DNA from: UBA7957 sp965224675
GTDB lineage: Bacteria > Pseudomonadota > Gammaproteobacteria > Granulosicoccales > Granulosicoccaceae
Reading direction: 5' to 3'
DNA length: 64,000 nt
NCBI GenBank assembly: GCA_965224675.1
Contig: CBDDAA010000004.1
Span: forward strand, 1,054,001 to 1,118,000
This document shows positions 1 through 8,248 of this stretch, one piece after another. How positions within the stretch are numbered: the first letter of the stretch is position 1; every line of letters starts with the position of its first letter. The position numbers and the translations under genes are program-made. Under the pieces are notes generated by a model. The model did no database searches and was not told where the DNA came from. It was given only the letters and a program-made list of their open reading frames with translations.

Positions 1-1
1 T

Positions 2-460
2 ACGCCCTTGGGTTGCCTGATGTTACTTAAGGACCAAATAGACGATCTTTCAGGCAAACGTGCGATTGTAGTCGGTAGATCCAATATTGTCGGTAAGCCA
101 ATGGCAAGCCTGCTGGTTAAGGAGAACTGTACCGTGACTATTGCGCATTCACGCACGCTTGATTTGGCTGAAGAATGTAAGCGAGCTGATATTCTGGTCG
201 CAGCGGTAGGGCAGCCTCAAATGATAAAAGGCGATTGGATAAAACCGGGGGCCATAGTGATTGATGTGGGTGTGAACAGGATTAAAAATAGCGCAGGTAA
301 AAATATTCTGGTTGGGGATGTTGAGTATGTCAGCGCCTCAAAAGTTGCTGCCGCCATCACGCCTGTACCCGGGGGTGTTGGTCCCATGACCATAGCCTGT
401 CTATTGCACAATACCTTGCGGCAAGCCTGTAGGATTCATCATATTGAAGAGATGGTTTAA
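2..460 (+). CDS. folD: Bifunctional methylenetetrahydrofolate dehydrogenase / methenyl-THF cyclohydrolase, C-terminal part
   Basis: FolD interconverts 5,10-methylene-, methenyl- and 10-formyl-tetrahydrofolate in the cytoplasm. The 5' part lies outside the window; the open frame runs in from base 2 (T-P-L-G-C-L-M-L-L) and ends at TAA 458-460, giving about 152 C-terminal residues of a usual ~285. Seen: the NADP-binding signature GRSNIVGKPMASLL and the C-terminal signature PVPGGVGPMTIACLL. fhs follows 165 bp downstream and uses the same 10-formyl-THF pool, so the two form a C1-folate pair. The first ATG-like codon inside the window is not the true start, because conserved FolD sequence continues upstream of it. 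Confidence 0.95.
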   Translation, partial: TPLGCLMLLKDQIDDLSGKRAIVVGRSNIVGKPMASLLVKENCTVTIAHSRTLDLAEECKRADILVAAVGQPQMIKGDWIKPGAIVIDVGVNRIKNSAGKNILVGDVEYVSASKVAAAITPVPGGVGPMTIACLLHNTLRQACRIHHIEEMV

Positions 461-625
461 TCGTTTTCAGTTACTCACCGTTTCAGGCAGACATTCCCAT
501 ACTTAGCGGATGTTTATCGCTATTGAATGGTTGGATGTCGTAATTTCTACACTTTTGTCATCAAACCCGTTTCAAACTCAGCATATTAACGATCAATAAA
601 TTCAGTTATGTTATGGGAGAAATGA

Positions 626-2302
626 ATGTCTGCTCAACAATCAGATATCGCTATAGCCCGAGAGGCTAAAATAAAACCAATCAACGATATCGGGGAGCTA
701 TTGGGCATTCCAGTTGATGAATTGATCCCCTATGGTCACACAAAAGCAAAAATCAGTGAGAAGTTTATTGACTCGCTGAAAGACCGTAAAGACGGAAAAC
801 TGATTCTTGTAACCGCTATCTCGCCAACCCCTGCAGGCGAAGGAAAAACCACAACAACCGTTGGCCTTGGAGATGGCCTTAACCGTATCGGTAAAAAGGC
901 TGTAATCTGTTTGCGAGAGCCAAGCCTGGGACCTTGTTTTGGAATGAAAGGGGGAGCTGCAGGCGGGGGTTACGCACAAGTGATCCCAATGGAGGATATC
1001 AATTTGCACTTTACGGGTGACTTTCATGCGATTGGTGTTGCCCACAACTTACTCTCTGCATTGATCGATAACACAATCCACTGGAACCCCGATAGAGGCA
1101 TTGACCCCCGGCGGGTAAGTTGGCGACGGGTAATGGATATGAATGACAGAGCGCTGCGTGATATTGTTGTTGGGCTTGGCGGTGTTACAAATGGTTCACC
1201 ACGTGAGTCCGGGTTTGATATCACGGTGGCCTCTGAGGTAATGGCTATTTTTTGTCTGGCTGAAAACATTGAGGATTTACAGCGTCGAATAGGCAATATT
1301 ATCGTCGCGTATACACGTGATAGAAAGCCGGTATTGGCGAAGGATATCAATGCCCAGGGTCCGATGACGGCACTGTTGAAAGACGCGTTTATGCCAAACC
1401 TTGTACAAACACTCGAAAATAACCCGGCCTTTATTCATGGTGGTCCATTTGCCAATATAGCGCATGGTTGTAATTCGGTGATGGCTACAAAAACGGCTTT
1501 AAAACTTGCCGACTATGTTGTTACAGAAGCCGGTTTTGGTGCGGATCTAGGTGCCGAGAAATTTTTTGATATCAAGTGTAAAAAAGCTGGACTGAGTCCC
1601 GCTGTTGTCGTATTGGTTGCCACCGCCCGTGCACTTAAGATGCATGGCGGGGTGGCCAAGGCTGATCTGAACCAGGAAAACGTGGGTGCTGTCTGTGATG
1701 GGCTGGAGAACCTCGGCAGACATTTACGCAACCTGGGACAGTTTGGAGTGCCAGCTGTAGTTGCCATTAATCGCTTTACCGCAGACACGGACGCTGAACT
1801 CGATACAATCCGTGAGTTTTGCGCAGAGTTTGGAGTGAAGGTTTTTGAATGTACACATTGGGAGAATGGCGGAGCAGGTACCGAAGAATTGGCTAAACAA
1901 GTGGTTAAAATTGCTGATTCAGGTGCCGCACAATTTAGAACACTTTACGATGATCATCTCTCGTTATGGGATAAAGCACGACATATTGCACGAACGCTCT
2001 ACGGCGCTGATGATCTTATTGCTGACAAGGCGGTGCGCAAGCAGTTTAAAATTTTTGAACAAAAATACGGGCACTTTCCGATCTGCATGGCTAAAACACA
2101 ATACAGCTTTTCAACTGACCCTGATCTGTTTGGTGCTCCCAGCAACCACGTCGTACCTATTCGCGAAATCCGGCTTTCGGCAGGGGCTGAATTCCTTGTT
2201 GTGGTTTGTGGAGAGATAATGACAATGCCGGGATTACCTAAAAAACCGGCCGCGAATAATATTTTTGTTAATGAGCAAAGTGAAATTGAGGGATTGTTCT
2301 AG
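626..2302 (+). CDS. fhs: Formate--tetrahydrofolate ligase
   Basis: Makes 10-formyl-THF from formate, THF and ATP in the cytoplasm. The protein has 558 residues, full length for the family. The P-loop TPAGEGKTT is at residues 68-76, and the conserved block EPSLGPCFGMKGGAAGGGY follows. ATG 626 is preceded by GGGAGAA at a good distance. It pairs functionally with folD upstream. Oddity: the stop codon TAG (2300-2302) is also the first three bases of an inserted MITE-like repeat, so the last codon or codons may have been changed by the insertion. Confidence 0.97.
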   Translation: MSAQQSDIAIAREAKIKPINDIGELLGIPVDELIPYGHTKAKISEKFIDSLKDRKDGKLILVTAISPTPAGEGKTTTTVGLGDGLNRIGKKAVICLREPSLGPCFGMKGGAAGGGYAQVIPMEDINLHFTGDFHAIGVAHNLLSALIDNTIHWNPDRGIDPRRVSWRRVMDMNDRALRDIVVGLGGVTNGSPRESGFDITVASEVMAIFCLAENIEDLQRRIGNIIVAYTRDRKPVLAKDINAQGPMTALLKDAFMPNLVQTLENNPAFIHGGPFANIAHGCNSVMATKTALKLADYVVTEAGFGADLGAEKFFDIKCKKAGLSPAVVVLVATARALKMHGGVAKADLNQENVGAVCDGLENLGRHLRNLGQFGVPAVVAINRFTADTDAELDTIREFCAEFGVKVFECTHWENGGAGTEELAKQVVKIADSGAAQFRTLYDDHLSLWDKARHIARTLYGADDLIADKAVRKQFKIFEQKYGHFPICMAKTQYSFSTDPDLFGAPSNHVVPIREIRLSAGAEFLVVVCGEIMTMPGLPKKPAANNIFVNEQSEIEGLF

Positions 2303-2443
2303 CAGCCTGTTGAAAAAATCTCTGATGAGTATCAGGTAAGACAAAATCAGGCGAAAAAGCGCAGTTTACACGCAGTAAATGAGTATTTTGAGCCTGATTT
2401 TAACGCCGCATGATGCCATCAGAGAGTTTTCAACAGGTTGCTA
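2300..2443. repeat. MITE-like repeat, copy 1 (complete)
   Basis: A ~144-bp element. The left end TAGCAGCCTGTTGAAAA and the right end, read on the other strand, TAGCAACCTGTTGAAAA match at 16 of 17 positions, and the inverted similarity extends weakly to TCTCTGATG. Both ends carry TA, as expected from TA target duplication (IS630/mariner-like behaviour, inferred). It fills almost exactly the gap between the convergent genes fhs and puuE. Related copies are at 38536-38681 (opposite orientation, complete) and 35582-35664 (one half). It has no coding capacity, so it would need a transposase supplied in trans. Confidence 0.85.
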
Positions 2444-2447
2444 GTGT

Positions 2448-3359
2448 TTATTGCATGGGCTTTGGGAATAGTTCACGCCAATGTCTTGCTATGTCTACCC
2501 GTCGCGCCACCCAGACTTTTTCATGCGATGTAATGTGCTCGATAAATCGCTTTAACGCGTATATTCTCCCCGGCCTTCCAAGCAGGCGCGCATGCATGCC
2601 AATAGATAGCATTTTGGGATGTTCAGCGCCCTCTTCATAAAGTGTATCAAAGGCATCACGAAGATAAGTAAAAAACTGCTGGGATGAATTAAAACCTTGT
2701 GCCGTGGCAAAGCGCATATCGTTTGTATCAAGTGTATAGGGCACTATTAATTGCCCGGGTTGTATTTTGCTCCAAAACGGTAAATCGTCTGAATAGTCAT
2801 CTGCGTCGTACAAAAACCCACCATACTCTGCGACCAGTCGGCGTGTGTTTGCAGAAGTTCTGCCGGTATACCAGCCCAAGGGTCTTGCTCCACAGATCCG
2901 AGTGAGGATCTCCATTGCTTTTTCCAGATGTTCCCGTTCTATATTTTCTGGCACACCGTGATAATTGATCCAGCGATATCCGTGCGAGGCGATTTCATGG
3001 CCATCAGTAAGAGCGCGTTCAATAATAGAGGGGGTTCTTTGTGCAGCCATAGCCACTGCGAAAACGGTTAAAGGTAATCTGCGGGATCGGAATAAATCAA
3101 GAATCCGCCAGACGCCAGCGCGTGAGCCATACTCATAGATAGACTCCATCGACATGTGTCGTGCATTTTCAAAGGGCTGTGCCCCGATTATTTCAGACAG
3201 GAACATCTCGGAAACCAAATCACCATGTAATACACAACTTTCGCCTCCCTCTTCAATGTTCAATACAAATTGAACTGCAATTCTGGCATTATCTGGCCAC
3301 TTCAGAGCAGGTTGTTTACCGGCATATCCGTGCAAGTCACGGGGGTAATCTGCAATCAT
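2448..3359 (-). CDS. puuE: Allantoinase of the PuuE (polysaccharide-deacetylase-like) family
   Basis: The PuuE family opens the hydantoin ring of allantoin to give allantoate and is unrelated to the metal-dependent amidohydrolase allantoinases. The 303-residue length fits (~300). Seen: N-terminal YPRDLHGY, FVLNIEEGGE (residues 31-40), and the NodB-like HEIASHG (121-127) inside a deacetylase fold. ATG 3359 overlaps the stop of the upstream GntR regulator (ATGA), so the two are co-transcribed and translationally coupled. The divergent transporter operon with a hydantoin/allantoin-type racemase supports a ureide role. Another cyclic amide substrate is possible. No allantoate-degrading enzyme lies in this window. 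Confidence 0.85.
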   Translation of the reverse strand: MIADYPRDLHGYAGKQPALKWPDNARIAVQFVLNIEEGGESCVLHGDLVSEMFLSEIIGAQPFENARHMSMESIYEYGSRAGVWRILDLFRSRRLPLTVFAVAMAAQRTPSIIERALTDGHEIASHGYRWINYHGVPENIEREHLEKAMEILTRICGARPLGWYTGRTSANTRRLVAEYGGFLYDADDYSDDLPFWSKIQPGQLIVPYTLDTNDMRFATAQGFNSSQQFFTYLRDAFDTLYEEGAEHPKMLSIGMHARLLGRPGRIYALKRFIEHITSHEKVWVARRVDIARHWRELFPKPMQ

Positions 3360-4093
3360 CGTTTACCACCGAGAATTGTTACCAGATCAAGTTGTATATT
3401 TTCGTTCGCTGACAAGTCAAGACTTGCTTCGATATGTTGAAGATGCTTTCGGACCAATTCGGCGGCTAGATCTGCATCCCGACTGCGTAGTGCATTTACA
3501 ATATCAAGGTGCTCATGCTCTGGGCAACTATTGGCACCGGGTGTTCCAAACATACCGACAATTAAAGATGTTCTGGCTACAAGTTCACGTACCATGCGTC
3601 TTAGAACCGTATTGCCGGTCACAGTCGCCAATTGAACATGAAACTCGCCAGAAAGTTTTATTGATTCACGCCGGTCTCCGCTTTCGCGGGCCTGTTGTTC
3701 CAGCTTAATGAGTTGCTCGAATCTGACAAAGTCCTTCTCTCTGGCGATTTCGGCTACGAGTTTCACAATTGATGGCTCTAACGCGAGTCGAGCGCCGAAA
3801 ACATCTTTTGATTCGTTATTATCCGGGCAGGCAATAAAAGCGCCGCGATTTGAATGTAGTTCAACAATCCCTTGACTGGCAAGCAGCAATAGAGCTCTTC
3901 TGACCCTCATTCGCCCTACGCCCATGCTTTCACAAAGCATAGATTCGTTCAACTTGGTGTTAGGTGGCAGTCGTTGATCCAGGACAGCGGTATATATTCT
4001 TTCGACTATCTCGTGCTCATCTATTTTGTGAGTATGAGATGGTTTTTCCTCGGCCAGTTGCTTAATGTTAGATGTTCGTTTACTTTTCGCCAT
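3356..4093 (-). CDS. GntR-family transcriptional regulator, FCD subfamily
   Basis: A DNA-binding repressor or activator of 245 residues. The N-terminal winged helix-turn-helix (residues ~25-95: IVERIYTAVLDQRLPPNTKL, then GVGRMRVRRALLLLASQGIV) is followed by a helical FCD ligand domain with the usual metal-binding histidines (EFHVQL, EHEHLDIV, LVRKHLQHIE). It is transcribed with puuE (4-bp overlap) and divergent from the ABC operon, so it is likely the local regulator sensing allantoin or a product. The 262-bp divergent region contains two GTTAAC motifs that could be its operators. The ligand is inferred from context only. Confidence 0.85.
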   Translation of the reverse strand: MAKSKRTSNIKQLAEEKPSHTHKIDEHEIVERIYTAVLDQRLPPNTKLNESMLCESMGVGRMRVRRALLLLASQGIVELHSNRGAFIACPDNNESKDVFGARLALEPSIVKLVAEIAREKDFVRFEQLIKLEQQARESGDRRESIKLSGEFHVQLATVTGNTVLRRMVRELVARTSLIVGMFGTPGANSCPEHEHLDIVNALRSRDADLAAELVRKHLQHIEASLDLSANENIQLDLVTILGGKR

Positions 4094-4232
4094 TTAGAAA
4101 ATTCCCTAAATTATTCTTCGATCTGCCCCAGAAATCTGCTGTTTAAATCGATACATACCTACCGAGTCAGTCGTTGATGAATTTACCTCTCAACGATAAT
4201 ACATTTGATTGTCAAATTGTAAATTTATTTAT

Positions 4233-4271
4233 GTTAACACTGTCGTTGACAATATTGTTAACAATCTGTCA
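4233..4271. promoter_or_regulatory. Candidate operator region for the divergent GntR regulator
   Basis: Two GTTAAC palindromes lie at 4233-4238 and 4257-4262, 24 bp apart. The second is inside the longer palindrome TTGTTAACAA (4255-4264) and is flanked by TGACA (4247-4251) and TGTCA (4267-4271). They sit between the gntR-puuE pair and the ABC operon. A TATAAT at 4275-4280 and another at 4328-4333 are possible -10 elements for the operon. Assignment to this regulator is inferred from position. Confidence 0.4.
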
Positions 4272-4355
4272 GACTATAATCGGATCGCCGGATAATCTCC
4301 ACATCTTGGTTCAAGATACATTCTTAATATAATAGTTTCTGGGAGGAATCATCTA

Positions 4356-5543
4356 ATGAAGAGAAGATCAATATTGAAAGCAGTGGCACTTGCTACAGCT
4401 TGTTCAGTTGCCTTAGGCTCTAATGCTTTTGCTGCCAATACTGTCCTGAAGATTGGCTTTGTTGGCGTAACCAGTGGACCAGCTGCTGCCTGGGGGATAT
4501 CTAATCAGCGCTCAATGGAAGCGGGTGCTGCAATTATTAATGACAATGGCGGAGTCAAAATCGGCGATACAACCTATGACATTGAAATTGTGTCGTTCGA
4601 TGATCAAAAAGACCCTAAACGAGCAATTGCCGGCATGGAAAAAATGGCCCAGCAGAATATTCATTATGTCGTTGGTCCAAATGTTGACGATGGTGCAGCT
4701 GCAGTCCGACCTGTGGCAGAACAGAACGATATTATGTATTTCCCCTATGCCTTTCCCAAGGCTCTCTACACAAAACCTGCGTCCAATGCAATACTTGGAA
4801 TGGTTGCGAACTACCAGTCCGGACCCGCAATCTACAAATATCTAAAAGAAGACAAAGGCGTAAAAACAGTGGCATTTATCTCGGCCAATGAATCCGATCC
4901 ACTCAGCCAGCGTGAAGGTGGTGTTGCGGCTGCCGAGACCCTGGGTCTGGAAGTGGTTTCAAAGAGTGTTACTTATCAGGTAGACACAACTGATTTCTCA
5001 CCTGTCATCATTCCAATCGTAAAGCTCAACCCGGATTTGCTTGTCCTGTCCGGTGTTGCACCTGCCAATGCACCGCAAATAATCCGATCTGCACGTGAGC
5101 TTGGCTACCAGGGGTTGATCTCCACAGAAACCGCGCAGGATGCGCAGGTGCTGCAAGAAGGTGCTGGAGAATTGGCCAATGGATTTATCTCTGTAGGTGG
5201 TGCATCAACACCACAGATTCGATCGAAAGCGATGGAAACCTTCATTGCTCGCTACACAGAAATGTTTGGTGAGTACAATGATGAATCCAATACGAAAGTC
5301 TACGCGCTTGAATATATTATTGAAACTCTGAAAGCTAATCCAAAAGCGATCAATAGTGTCGCTGAATTCAAGACAACCATGGACACTTTCAGCGCGCCCA
5401 ACCAATACCTCAAGGGTGATCAGGTATTGAAATATGTTGGCATGACATCATTTGGTCAACAACGGCAGATTGCGGTACCTCTGGTTGTGAACGTTTATAT
5501 GGATGGCAAATTTGATACCTTGTTTATCGCAGAAGTCGATTAG
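4356..5543 (+). CDS. ABC transporter periplasmic substrate-binding protein (branched-chain amino acid/amide, HAAT type)
   Basis: A type I periplasmic binding protein of 395 residues. It has a Sec signal peptide (MKRRSILKAVALATACSVAL, cleavage near AFA-A, residue 26-27) and then a LivJ/AmiC-like fold beginning LKIGFVGVTSGPAAAWG, with the family phrase AAAIINDNGGV and ISANESDPLSQREGG in the hinge region. The strong RBS GGGAGGA precedes ATG 4356. It is first in an operon with LivHMGF-like genes and a racemase, divergent from an allantoinase, so the substrate is probably allantoin or another hydantoin/ureide (inference). A hairpin terminator right after it would give higher expression than the membrane parts. 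Confidence 0.9.
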   Translation: MKRRSILKAVALATACSVALGSNAFAANTVLKIGFVGVTSGPAAAWGISNQRSMEAGAAIINDNGGVKIGDTTYDIEIVSFDDQKDPKRAIAGMEKMAQQNIHYVVGPNVDDGAAAVRPVAEQNDIMYFPYAFPKALYTKPASNAILGMVANYQSGPAIYKYLKEDKGVKTVAFISANESDPLSQREGGVAAAETLGLEVVSKSVTYQVDTTDFSPVIIPIVKLNPDLLVLSGVAPANAPQIIRSARELGYQGLISTETAQDAQVLQEGAGELANGFISVGGASTPQIRSKAMETFIARYTEMFGEYNDESNTKVYALEYIIETLKANPKAINSVAEFKTTMDTFSAPNQYLKGDQVLKYVGMTSFGQQRQIAVPLVVNVYMDGKFDTLFIAEVD

Positions 5544-5566
5544 ACAAGTGCTCTTCTAGCAATTTA

Positions 5567-5595
5567 CCACCCGGGTTTTCCTCGGGTGGTTTTTT
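5567..5595 (+). terminator. Intra-operon terminator/attenuator after the binding-protein gene
   Basis: Stem CCACCCGGG (5567-5575), short TTTTC loop, CTCGGGTGG (5581-5589; one G-U pair), then six T. It lies between the binding protein and the first permease, where partial termination would keep the binding protein in excess. Confidence 0.85.
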
Positions 5596-5614
5596 CCTCA
5601 CGGGTAGGAATCTC

Positions 5615-6484
5615 ATGGAACAGGTACTAGTTAACGGGCTCTACCTGGGCTCTCAATACGCGTTGATTGCACTTGGTTTGACCCTGATCTTCGCCTTAAT
5701 GAATGTGCTTAATTTTGCCCACGGGCAATTGTATGTTTTGGGCGGATTCATTACCTATATGGTTTATGGTCAAATAGGCCTCCCGTTTGTCATAGCAGTA
5801 TTGGCGTCAGGTGCAACATTGGCAATTGTTGGGGCTCTAATAGAGAAGTTTCTATTCCGACCTGTGATAAGAAAGTCTGAGCGAGAAGAAAGTACTATGC
5901 TTCTCGCCGCAGGAATCGCCTTTTTCCTTGATGCAATCATTCTCCTGTTGTTTGGAGAAAAACAACGCGGTGTCCCAAAAATCCTTAATGGCGTTATGAA
6001 TTGGGATTTTCGTATTATCATGCCCTATGATCGGATTTTGATCGGATGCCTGGCGATCTTATCTGTTACCACTTTTATTCTTTTCATGCAATATTCAAAA
6101 CCCGGTCGAGCGATGCGTGCCTTAGCTCAAGATCGTATAGCAGCTCAACTAATGGGTGTTAACGTAGATCGCTACTCAATGATCGGCTTTGCATTTGGGG
6201 CCATGCTTGCAGGTATTGCAGGTGGCCTGCTTGTATCCATTACCGGAATTAACTCCGGCATTGGTGGTCCGATTTCAATCAAAGCATTTATGATGGTAAT
6301 GATTGGTGGTGCAGGGGTTATATCGGGTGCGATTGCAGGTGGTTTTATCCTTGGTATGTTGGAATCCATTGGTTTGACAGTACTCGTGGCATATGGTGAC
6401 ATCACTTACCTGCTTATATTTGTCTCTTTGATGGTATTCCTCTCTATCAGACCGCAAGGTTTGATGGGTAAGCCCTGGGGATGA
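5615..6484 (+). CDS. Branched-chain amino acid/amide-type ABC permease (LivH family)
   Basis: An inner-membrane permease of 289 residues with about eight hydrophobic segments. The LivH phrase MNVLNFAHGQLYVLGG (near residues 29-44) and the late block IGGAGVISGAIAGGFILGMLE are present. The stop overlaps the start of the next gene (ATGA), so it is translationally coupled to the LivM-type partner with which it should form the membrane channel. It serves the binding protein encoded upstream. Substrate is inferred from context (ureide/hydantoin). Confidence 0.9.
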   Translation: MEQVLVNGLYLGSQYALIALGLTLIFALMNVLNFAHGQLYVLGGFITYMVYGQIGLPFVIAVLASGATLAIVGALIEKFLFRPVIRKSEREESTMLLAAGIAFFLDAIILLLFGEKQRGVPKILNGVMNWDFRIIMPYDRILIGCLAILSVTTFILFMQYSKPGRAMRALAQDRIAAQLMGVNVDRYSMIGFAFGAMLAGIAGGLLVSITGINSGIGGPISIKAFMMVMIGGAGVISGAIAGGFILGMLESIGLTVLVAYGDITYLLIFVSLMVFLSIRPQGLMGKPWG

Positions 6485-7470
6485 ATAATATGTCACGTTT
6501 ATTAAGATTTATAGCGGTCGCTTTATTTCTCTTTATTGTTCTGGTTGCGGTACCCTGGATGATCCAGGCGAGCGGGCGTTGGGATTATTACTATACGCTG
6601 ACATCTGTAGCTTTGTTGTCTATTGCAAGTGCTGGTGTATGGCTGACTTTTTATATTGGTCGTATCAATATTGGACAAGGAGCCTATGCCTTGGCAGGCG
6701 GATATGTCTCAGCAATTCTAATTACACAATATAATGTTTCATTTTGGCTGACTATCCCACTTGCGGGTATATTCTGCGCAGCGCTAAGTGTCTTAATCGG
6801 TTTGCCCATCCTGCGTTTGCGTGGTGTTTATTTTGCCATGATCACGCTTGTGTTAACAGAAGTCGCAAAACTCACAGCTCTGGCATTGCCTATTACCAAT
6901 GGCGCGAAAGGCATTGTATCTATACCTTTGCCTGGAGGCGTCTCCTTATTTGGTATTACAATTATCCCAGATTTTTCAACATTGGATGATGTGAAGCTAG
7001 CGTTTTACTATCTGGCCGTGACCTTGATGATTATCAGCTATGCTGGCATGTATCGATTGGTCAATTCACGCATGGGTCATCTATGCAGATCGTTGCAGCA
7101 GAATGAAGAATTGGCATCATCAATCGGTGTTAACATTACGACCTTGCGTATCACTGCTTATGCGATTTCGTCATTCCTCGGCGGTATCGGAGGCTCAATA
7201 TTTATTGCCATCACTCAATCGGTTTATCCCTCTAGTTTTCAGGTAGCAGACTCCATTAATTTCATGCTTAATGTTTTTGTTGGTGGACTAGGCTATGTTT
7301 TCGGTCCCATGCTTGGTACGTTGGTGATTTATTTCGGTTGGGATCTTTTATTCCAGACTGGGAAATTTCAATTGTTAATCTATTCTACAATATTGATCAT
7401 CCTGATGCTGACCTTACCCAACGGGCTGTTAAGCATACGCTTGTCTAAAAAAGATAAGGTGGGCAGATGA
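6481..7470 (+). CDS. Branched-chain amino acid/amide-type ABC permease (LivM family)
   Basis: The second inner-membrane permease, 329 residues, with ~9-10 hydrophobic stretches. LivM-type phrases are visible: NIGQGAYALAGGY near residue 63, LRLRGVYFAMITL, and SRMGHLCRSLQQNEELASSIG in the cytoplasmic EAA-like loop. The expected charged loop contacts the ATPases encoded next. ATG 6481 overlaps the livH-like stop, and its own stop overlaps the ATPase start (ATGA at 7467). Confidence 0.9.
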   Translation: MNNMSRLLRFIAVALFLFIVLVAVPWMIQASGRWDYYYTLTSVALLSIASAGVWLTFYIGRINIGQGAYALAGGYVSAILITQYNVSFWLTIPLAGIFCAALSVLIGLPILRLRGVYFAMITLVLTEVAKLTALALPITNGAKGIVSIPLPGGVSLFGITIIPDFSTLDDVKLAFYYLAVTLMIISYAGMYRLVNSRMGHLCRSLQQNEELASSIGVNITTLRITAYAISSFLGGIGGSIFIAITQSVYPSSFQVADSINFMLNVFVGGLGYVFGPMLGTLVIYFGWDLLFQTGKFQLLIYSTILIILMLTLPNGLLSIRLSKKDKVGR

Positions 7471-8246
7471 GCGCCTTACTCGAAATTAAAAACGTAACTA
7501 AGAAATTTGGTGGCCTTACTGCCAACAATAATATTTCTTTCACTGTCAATGAAAAAGATATCCTGTCGGTTATCGGCCCGAATGGCGCAGGTAAGTCCAC
7601 TTTGTTCAAGATGATATCATCATTTCTACCCACGACTTCAGGTGAAGTGTTACTGGAAGGTGAGCGTCTATCCAACCTTGCACCGCACATCGTTGCTCGA
7701 AAAGGTGTGGTTCGAACTTTTCAGGAAACTACAATTTTTAAAAGCATGACCGTGCGAGACAATATTGTTATCGCGCACCATTTAAGATCTCATGCTAATC
7801 TATTCGGCTTTTTTTTTAGCTCCTCCAGTGCCCGCGCTGATGAAATTGAATTTGGCCGTTCCGCTGACGAGATCCTGATTTTTTTAGGCTTAGATGAAAT
7901 TGCTAATGAGTTGGCAAGCAACTTACCCCAGGGACACTTAAGGGCACTTGGTATTGCCATTGGCCTGGCAACCGATCCAAAGGTTTTGTTACTGGATGAA
8001 CCCTTTGCCGGAATGAACCACGATGAAACGATGCGCACTGTAGATCTTGTCAGTAGTGTTCGTGATCGCGGGGTGACTGTTTTATTGGTTGAGCATGATA
8101 TGCCAGCAGTGATGAAAATATCCGATCGCATCGTGGTTCTCAATTTTGGCGAAAAAATCGCTGAGGGCACCCCAGAGGAAATTCAGCAGAATGAGCAAGT
8201 CATCGAAGCCTACCTTGGCAGCGAAGACGAAACGATCGGATTGTGA
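7467..8246 (+). CDS. ABC transporter ATPase, LivG-like, with unusual signature motif
   Basis: One of two ATPases driving the importer; 259 residues. Walker A GPNGAGKST (37-45) and Walker B/D-loop KVLLLDEPFAGM (around 172-183) are intact, and the switch His is in LLVEHDM. The ABC signature, usually LSYGQQ in LivG proteins, reads LPQGH (153-157): Ser is replaced by Pro and Gln by His. LivF-like downstream keeps a canonical signature, so the pair could have one degenerate ATP site. The C-terminal LivG extension is present. Confidence 0.88.
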   Translation: MSALLEIKNVTKKFGGLTANNNISFTVNEKDILSVIGPNGAGKSTLFKMISSFLPTTSGEVLLEGERLSNLAPHIVARKGVVRTFQETTIFKSMTVRDNIVIAHHLRSHANLFGFFFSSSSARADEIEFGRSADEILIFLGLDEIANELASNLPQGHLRALGIAIGLATDPKVLLLDEPFAGMNHDETMRTVDLVSSVRDRGVTVLLVEHDMPAVMKISDRIVVLNFGEKIAEGTPEEIQQNEQVIEAYLGSEDETIGL

Positions 8247-8248
8247 TA

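Noticed and set aside
4246..4280. TTGACA (4246-4251) with TATAAT (4275-4280) as a promoter
   Set aside because: The spacer is 23 bp, too long for a standard sigma-70 promoter; both elements may belong to different sites.
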